From CAZUTK01 sp964623265 (GTDB lineage: Bacteria > Electryoneota > B3-LCP): a stretch of DNA of 26,967 bases. Under the pieces are notes generated by a model. It was not told where the DNA came from. It saw only the letters and a program-made list of their open reading frames with translations, and searched no databases. This document shows, one piece after another, positions 22,055 through 26,967 of this stretch. A program made the translations under genes and the position numbers. Location of the stretch: NCBI GenBank assembly GCA_964623265.1, contig CAZUTK010000046.1, positions 1 through 26,967 of the forward strand, read 5' to 3'. The stretch's first letter is position 1. Each line of letters begins with the position of its first letter.

Positions 22055-23359
22055 TTACAGCAGGACGATTTTGCACAGAGAATAAAAGCACTTCCCTGAT
22101 GCAGAAGTCTGAATTCGGATTCGATTCGTCCCGGTGATCAGATACTGATTCACGGCAATCAGATCATATCCGGTTCCGTCGAATTGACCGATCTGAATAG
22201 TGGGTTGAAAATCTTTTTTTACGGGCTTATCATTGACAAAGATGTCCACTGCGGTTCTGTTGCCGACGGCAAACGGAAATTTTTTGTTCGTTGCACAGCC
22301 GTATAATCTCAAATCGAGGGGTTTCACTCCGGACCAATTTTCCGGCAGATCGAATTGCATTTCGAGATAATCCAACCCCGGAGGATTACGATTGGTGAAG
22401 GCATATCCGATCTCCCAGGAGAAGGCGCGGATTTCTTCCATGAATTTGATTTCGGGTCCTGCGACTGCATCTTGCACCGGTACACCCGATTCGTCCACGT
22501 GCCCCATCTTAAGACTCGATTTCAATGTGACCGCGCGCCCTGAACCATCCAGATAAGCGGCGATATAGATCAACGGAAGATAGACGCCTTCGACGGATGC
22601 TTCCGTTCGATCCGGCGAAAGGAGAATCTTCTGCGGAGGCGGCGTGCGGTATCCTTCCATCTCGCCGAACCGTATTACGACTTCGCCGAGTTGCAGGTCC
22701 GTTTTTACGATGTTTCCCAGACCCGCAAATTCTTCATCCACATAGATTTTTCCGTTGGGCGGATGGGTGCTGATCCGCAGAGTCCCTCGTATGACTGCAA
22801 CATCATCCTTCGCAGCAGATTGTACCACCGACTGTTGATGTGAGCGAATGGATGGTGCATCCTCTTCGTTCTTTGCCCGGGCAGGTGCGTCTTTGGCATT
22901 CGAGCCGGAAATGCGCGGATTCGCTTTGGACGGTTCTGGCTTTGGAGGGATCGGTTTTGCTGCGCCCGTGGAGGCGACATCGGAAATCGGTTCCGGCGGT
23001 AATGGGAGGAGGGTGAAATATAATTCCTGCGTCTTCCCGGCTTCCAATTTGACTAATTGCGTAGAGGGCTGAGCGAAAAAGCCATCTTTGCTGACTGTGA
23101 TGCTGTATGTGTCGGGTCTCAACCCTTTGATCGGCACACCCGGTGCATAAGGCGTGCCGGACCCATTGATGACAACCGTCGCATCCGGTTGATCGGCGTG
23201 AATGAGGAGCGTCCCGCTGCCGACGCGAAGCAATAAAACCGCCAGCGCCAGCGCTGCTAAAACCGCGCCGATAACCCACAATGCGCCGAAGAAAGTGCGG
23301 CGGCGCATGCGCACGAGTTCTTGATCCTGACCGATGCCGTCGCGACGATAGAAAATCAT
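22055..23359 (-). CDS. Membrane-anchored protein with two PEGA domains
   Basis: This protein of 434 residues has a basic N-terminus, one membrane segment (about 23-45) and an extracytoplasmic remainder. The first PEGA-like domain (about 48-116) reads GTLLIHADQPDATVVINGSG and then GVPIKGLRPDTYSITVSKDG. A proline- and lysine-rich linker (about 118-190) follows. The second PEGA-like domain (about 192-260) begins GTLRISTHPPNGKIYVDEEF. The last 170 residues are beta-rich and end in a segment with two cysteines (KCFYSLC). I do not recognise this C-terminal part. PEGA domains are usually envelope or surface modules. The gene starts 20 bases after the secreted protein gene upstream. Confidence 0.75.
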   Translation of the reverse strand: MIFYRRDGIGQDQELVRMRRRTFFGALWVIGAVLAALALAVLLLRVGSGTLLIHADQPDATVVINGSGTPYAPGVPIKGLRPDTYSITVSKDGFFAQPSTQLVKLEAGKTQELYFTLLPLPPEPISDVASTGAAKPIPPKPEPSKANPRISGSNAKDAPARAKNEEDAPSIRSHQQSVVQSAAKDDVAVIRGTLRISTHPPNGKIYVDEEFAGLGNIVKTDLQLGEVVIRFGEMEGYRTPPPQKILLSPDRTEASVEGVYLPLIYIAAYLDGSGRAVTLKSSLKMGHVDESGVPVQDAVAGPEIKFMEEIRAFSWEIGYAFTNRNPPGLDYLEMQFDLPENWSGVKPLDLRLYGCATNKKFPFAVGNRTAVDIFVNDKPVKKDFQPTIQIGQFDGTGYDLIAVNQYLITGTNRIRIQTSASGKCFYSLCKIVLL

Positions 23360-23379
23360 AAGCGATTATTCCGAGAAAG

Positions 23380-24012
23380 CTAAAGATCAAGACAGAGAGC
23401 GAAACCGGTCTGGGTCGGAATCACTCGAAGCGAAGATTGAATCGGAATCTTTTCGCGATGTGGGGTCAATCCCACAATCAAGCAGGCTGCTGCGCCGGCT
23501 AAAGAGATCTGCCCCCAAGTCCTGTGTTTTAGGGATCTGTCCCGCAGCGAGTTGAATTCCAAACCGGCTTCTTCGCGCTCGACGGAATCCTGGTAGATTT
23601 GCGAGCTCTGCTGCAGTTGCGTGATGCCGATGTATCCGAAGAGAAGGGTGCCGCCTACTAAGGGCCAGAGCGGGAAGCGATAGATCGTGCGGTAACCAAC
23701 AGAAAGCGTCTTCGCAGGTATATTCTGCGGGTTGCTGGACGATAGTTCCGGACTCGGCTGAATCTGAGCCTTATTCTTGATTACCGGATTCGACAAGGGG
23801 AACAACACCCGCCCCTGATCGTCTGTAACCTGGAAGACTTCGGCAGCCGTGTAGCGGACGGGATTTCTATCCGGGAGAGCGACTTCGATATAAGCGGGAT
23901 CAATCTGAAGAATGGTGCCGGAAAGCACGGTGCCGTCTTGAAGATAGATGATATCCGCGCGCGCCGATCCGACCGAGACCAGCAGAATGGTGATGGCGAT
24001 GAGTCTTTTCAT
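23380..24012 (-). CDS. Exported protein of unknown function
   Basis: This protein of 210 residues starts at ATG 24012, with GGAGG eight bases upstream. The preceding in-frame GTG is not needed. A clear signal peptide ends at SARA-D. The mature N-terminus (IIYLQDGTVLSGTILQIDP) is a small beta-barrel-like stretch often seen in secreted proteins that begin with a DGTVLxGxI pattern. Two hydrophobic segments follow (about 115-132 and 169-183), separated by a charged helix (QIYQDSVEREEAGLEF). The protein ends in FALCLDL, an alternating pattern like an outer-membrane strand. I recognise no named family. It leads the operon that contains the PEGA protein. Confidence 0.65.
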   Translation of the reverse strand: MKRLIAITILLVSVGSARADIIYLQDGTVLSGTILQIDPAYIEVALPDRNPVRYTAAEVFQVTDDQGRVLFPLSNPVIKNKAQIQPSPELSSSNPQNIPAKTLSVGYRTIYRFPLWPLVGGTLLFGYIGITQLQQSSQIYQDSVEREEAGLEFNSLRDRSLKHRTWGQISLAGAAACLIVGLTPHREKIPIQSSLRVIPTQTGFALCLDL

Positions 24013-24061
24013 CACGCACCCTCCAAGGTACTAAGAAATTTATGATCCATCACTCCAAATA

Positions 24062-24090
24062 AAGCTAAAGCAATTCCCGAAAAAAGTCAA
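24062..24090 (-). promoter_or_regulatory. Probable promoter for the 24012 operon
   Basis: On the minus strand TTGACT (24085-24090) followed by TTTTT matches the -35 form seen at the other promoters. Seventeen bases further is TAGCTT (24062-24067), a poorer -10. The rest of 24016-24163 holds no gene and no terminator for the response regulator that I can see. Confidence 0.45.
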
Positions 24091-24163
24091 GCAAATTCCA
24101 ACTAACCTTGGGGGAAACAAGAAATGTGAACCGGTGGATCGTTGCGTTGAGTTATTGGAAGTA

Positions 24164-25570
24164 TCAACCAGTCCTCTTGTTGCGAAGATCAGACGGATTG
24201 AGGTTGTGTTTTTTTAGTTTTAAATAAAAGTTCTGTCTGGGGATTCCGCAGACTTGCGCCGCCGCGGATACGTTTCCGTCGCTCTGTTCAAGCGCTTCGA
24301 TCAAATATTGCTTCTCGAATGCTTCTCTGGCTTGATTGTAGGAGACAATATCCTTCCTTTCCTGGGGGATTTTGCCGATGCTGCGTCGGATTTCCTCCGG
24401 CAGATCATCGGGATGGATGATCTTTTTATTGCTCAGCGCGAGGATTCTTTCGATGGTATTCTCCAACTCACGGATATTTCCGGGCCAAGTGTAGTTTTTC
24501 AAGAGTTCTATCGCTTCTTCCGATATTTCCCGCTTCTCCATACCGGTTTTTACGGAAATATTATGAATAAAATGCTGAACAAAATCAGGAATATCTTCGC
24601 GGCGTTCTCTTAATGGGGGGAGATGCAGATGCAGGACGTTCAAGCGATAATATAAATCCTCTCGAAATGCACCGCTTTCAACCATCTGTTTCAGGTTCCT
24701 GTGAGTCGAAGCGATGATCCTGCAATCCACTTCGATCAGATCCTCGCCCCCGATTCGTTGGAAATTTCTCTCTTGCAAGACTCTGAGGAGTTTCACCTGC
24801 AGGCTCAGCGGCATATCGCCGATTTCATCCAGCAGGATGGTTCCCTGATTCGCCTTTTCAAAATATCCTACAGCGCGTTTCACGGCACCGGTGAATGCGC
24901 CTCGTTCATGTCCGAAAAGCAACGATTCCAGAAGTCCCTCTGGAATCCCGCCGCAGTTGATCACGACAAACGGTTTGCCGACGCGTGGCGAAAGAGCGTG
25001 AATTCTGCGGGCGGCGACTTCTTTTCCGGTTCCGGTTTCGCCCGTAATCAACACGGTCAAGTCCAGGGGGGCGATTCGTTCGATGGTGCGCAACACGCCG
25101 GACATAGCTTCACCGCCGACAAAATGCGGCTGTTTCAAGTGTTGCAATTCTATTTTCAGGGTGCGGTTTTCTTGTTCCAAACGGCGGGATTTCAGAACGC
25201 GCTTCACGGCGTGAGCGATGACTTCCGGATCAGGAAACGGCTTCTCGATGAAATCTTCCGCACCCAGCCGCATCGCCTTCACAACGGTGGGAATCGAGCC
25301 TTTGCCGCTCATCAGCAACACAGGGATATCTCCGTTCTTGGATTTGATCTTCTCCAAAAGGTCCACGCCGTTGAGGCCCGGCATAACGACGTCCGTCAAG
25401 ACGAGGTCGTAGGGGTTCTTACCGATTTCCTCCAGAGCCTGTTCGCCGTTGGGACATAGCACTAGATCGCGATTCGGTTGTTCCAGCGCCAACCGGCAGA
25501 GCTCGCGGCTGGAATCTTCGTCATCTACAATCAGGATGCGTTCACGTTGTGAGTTGTTTCCTGAGGACAC
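24164..25570 (-). CDS. Sigma54-dependent response regulator, NtrC family
   Basis: This transcription activator of 468 residues has three domains. The receiver (about 10-125) has D16-D17, phosphorylated D60 (LVLTDVVMP) and K110. The AAA+ domain (about 148-385) has Walker A GETGTGKE (177-184), the sigma54-contacting loop GAFTGA (224-229) and Walker B ILLDEIGD. A Fis-type DNA-binding helix-turn-helix lies at the C-terminus (GNVSAAAQVCGIPRQNFY). It activates RNA polymerase with sigma54 when phosphorylated. The start is GTG at 25570, with GAGGTG five bases upstream, overlapping the kinase gene by 40 bases. No convincing sigma54 promoter was found in the window, so its targets are elsewhere. Confidence 0.94.
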   Translation of the reverse strand: MSSGNNSQRERILIVDDEDSSRELCRLALEQPNRDLVLCPNGEQALEEIGKNPYDLVLTDVVMPGLNGVDLLEKIKSKNGDIPVLLMSGKGSIPTVVKAMRLGAEDFIEKPFPDPEVIAHAVKRVLKSRRLEQENRTLKIELQHLKQPHFVGGEAMSGVLRTIERIAPLDLTVLITGETGTGKEVAARRIHALSPRVGKPFVVINCGGIPEGLLESLLFGHERGAFTGAVKRAVGYFEKANQGTILLDEIGDMPLSLQVKLLRVLQERNFQRIGGEDLIEVDCRIIASTHRNLKQMVESGAFREDLYYRLNVLHLHLPPLRERREDIPDFVQHFIHNISVKTGMEKREISEEAIELLKNYTWPGNIRELENTIERILALSNKKIIHPDDLPEEIRRSIGKIPQERKDIVSYNQAREAFEKQYLIEALEQSDGNVSAAAQVCGIPRQNFYLKLKKHNLNPSDLRNKRTG

Positions 25571-26967
25571 TCGATCACCTCGAAGTTTTCAGCGCTGTTT
25601 TCTGGCTGCGGCGGGATTTTGGAAAACGGGATGCGCAAGGTCATACAGGTTCCTTTTCGCAGTTCGCTGCGAATCTCGAATTTCACGCCGTATGGTTCCA
25701 GCACTTTCCTTGCGATCGGCAATCCCAATCCCGCCCCGCTGGGAATGCCGTCCTTGCGATTTCGGTTCTTGCTGCTGAAGAAGGGGAGAAAGACGAGATG
25801 GATCTCCTCCGGTTTGATGCCGATCCCAGTATCTTCGATTTCCAGTATGATTTCTTCTTCTGAGCGATAGCTGCGGATATAAAGATCATGAACAGCGCTT
25901 TCGGCTAGTGCTTCAATGGAATTAATCAGGATATTGATCAATGCGTGGCTATAATCCCCGTAAACGCCGTACACTTTCGGCAATTGCTCAGCTAAGCTCA
26001 GATGTTTCACCACGTTATGTTTGAAGAACAGATCCGCCTCCAGAAAACGCAATTCTTCTCTGATGATCTCATTTAAATCGAGCCATTCCATGCGCGAATC
26101 ACCGGTCCTTCGCCAACGTCGCCCGATCGAAGTGATCAGCTCCATCATCCGCAGCGAATCCTGCTGGATCCTGGCGGGGATTTCCGCATCGGGGTTGCTG
26201 CGCGTCAGCAGTGTTGAGAATCCGAGAATGGAATTCAAAGGACCGTTAAGGTTGTGGAGAATCCCCTGAAAATACACGCCTAAAAAAGCCATCCGAGAAG
26301 CTTGAATCAGTTCCAGTTCAAGATCATTGCGCTCGGTTATATCCACAAAGGTTGACAGTGTCCCGATGAATTTTCCCGACGGATCTTCCAGGCGGCAGGT
26401 TGTGCGCAGCGCTTGAATGCGCCGTCCATCGGGTCGAATCCATTCCACCTCTTCCGTCGAAAACCCTCTTTCAGCATCCGAAATCGCACCCATTGACGGG
26501 AAAGATCTCTGTTTGCGAAGAATTTTCTCCGAGATTCGAATCTCTCTCCGTTCTTTCTCCCATGGGTCTGCGTTCCATCCCAGCAGTTCCTCCATCCGAG
26601 GATTCATAAAGATCACGCGATGATCCGCATCTTCTATCAAGACCCCTTCTTTCATCGCCAGAATCATCGTGCGAAAAGTAAGCAATTCATCCCGCTGACG
26701 GGAGAGCTGCTCCAGCATCTGATTGAAAGATATGGACATCGAAGCGATTTCGCCGCCGCCGATGACCGGTACCCGCTGCGAAAGATCTCCGGTTTTACGG
26801 ATGGATTCCATCGTATTGGAGAGGGTTCGAATCGGATGTTCAATCCAGATTCCGAGGGTTAGAGCCGCCATTGCGATCAGGAGGAGCAGGGGTATGCCGA
26901 AGAACAACAGCGTCTTGTTGATGGATTCCTGCACGATGCCGGCAGGCGTGTTCGCACTCGTCCAGCC
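25531..26967 (-). CDS. Sensor histidine kinase with HAMP and PAS domains (N-terminus beyond window)
   Basis: The frame is open to the window edge, so the sensor domain is missing. Numbering from the GTG at 26934, a membrane segment (about 8-30) is followed by a HAMP domain (31-83, HPIRTLSNTMESIRKTGDL). Next is a PAS domain (about 85-205) starting ILAMKEGVLIEDADHRVIF and ending in a PAC-like TLSTFVDITERN. The phosphorylated histidine is H227 in GILHNLNGPLNSILGFS, a variant of the usual H-E/D-L/I-N-P box. The ATPase domain shows INILINSIEAL (N box), LEIEDTGIGI and SGAGLGLPIA. It is followed, with overlap, by the sigma54 activator, its evident partner. Confidence 0.92.
   Translation of the reverse strand, partial: GWTSANTPAGIVQESINKTLLFFGIPLLLLIAMAALTLGIWIEHPIRTLSNTMESIRKTGDLSQRVPVIGGGEIASMSISFNQMLEQLSRQRDELLTFRTMILAMKEGVLIEDADHRVIFMNPRMEELLGWNADPWEKERREIRISEKILRKQRSFPSMGAISDAERGFSTEEVEWIRPDGRRIQALRTTCRLEDPSGKFIGTLSTFVDITERNDLELELIQASRMAFLGVYFQGILHNLNGPLNSILGFSTLLTRSNPDAEIPARIQQDSLRMMELITSIGRRWRRTGDSRMEWLDLNEIIREELRFLEADLFFKHNVVKHLSLAEQLPKVYGVYGDYSHALINILINSIEALAESAVHDLYIRSYRSEEEIILEIEDTGIGIKPEEIHLVFLPFFSSKNRNRKDGIPSGAGLGLPIARKVLEPYGVKFEIRSELRKGTCMTLRIPFSKIPPQPENSAENFEVIECPQETTHNVNAS

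Noticed and set aside
24701..25459. Plus-strand frame of 252 codons
   Set aside because: It is antisense to the AAA+ and receiver domains of the response regulator, which are unmistakable.

Overview
The window looks like chromosomal DNA of a Gram-negative-type, moderately GC-rich bacterium. The best guess is an uncultivated lineage of, or near, the Fibrobacterota-Chlorobiota-Bacteroidota (FCB) group. Supporting this are a secreted beta-propeller protein ending in a type IX-secretion/FlgD-like C-terminal domain (NPFNP motif), lapA/lapB-like envelope genes, PEGA and SPOR proteins, and sigma70-like promoters of the form TTGACTTT...TATATT. No phylogenetic marker strong enough to name a phylum is present. 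No insertion sequence, CRISPR array, rRNA or phage gene was seen, so this reads as ordinary housekeeping chromosome with some lineage-specific operons.

Layout. 1-664 (-): start of a Tat-exported DUF362 protein, cut by the window edge. 812-2565 (+): a lone ECF-type ABC ATPase overlapping a prepilin peptidase gene. 2597-3778 (-): FabL-type enoyl-ACP reductase followed by a thioredoxin-like [2Fe-2S] ferredoxin. 3941-5600 (+): promoter, structured leader with an intrinsic terminator just before the start codon, then a MATE efflux pump. 5725-7839 (+): secreted LVIVD-repeat propeller. 8022-11974 (+): promoter, miaB, lapA-like, lapB-like, PGPGW-family membrane protein, SPOR protein. 12026-16048 (+): radical SAM protein, threonine aldolase, YhaM-like OB/HD nuclease, M42 aminopeptidase, closed by a 15-bp bidirectional terminator. 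16091-17417 (-): tRNA-Pro(CGG), NYN-domain protein, and a small GGQ release-factor-like protein. 17453-18806 (-): family 2 glycosyltransferase and Pcm. 18857-24012 (-): a run of six genes (secreted protein, PEGA protein, Gfo/Idh oxidoreductase, EamA half-transporter, corrinoid protein, MtbA/MtaA-like methyltransferase). 24164-26967 (-): NtrC-type response regulator and its sensor kinase, cut by the edge.

How genes may work together. The corrinoid protein and the URO-D-fold methyltransferase overlap by ATGA and form a methyl-transfer pair without its usual substrate methyltransferase in view. The NYN protein and the GGQ protein are adjacent and both families act on RNA or ribosomes, which suggests but does not prove a ribosome-rescue pairing. 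The kinase and sigma54 activator are a two-component pair. The lapA/lapB-like genes sit with miaB and envelope proteins and probably serve the outer envelope. The most striking regulatory element is the MATE leader, which has the architecture of a transcription-terminating riboswitch or attenuator and which I could not assign to a class.
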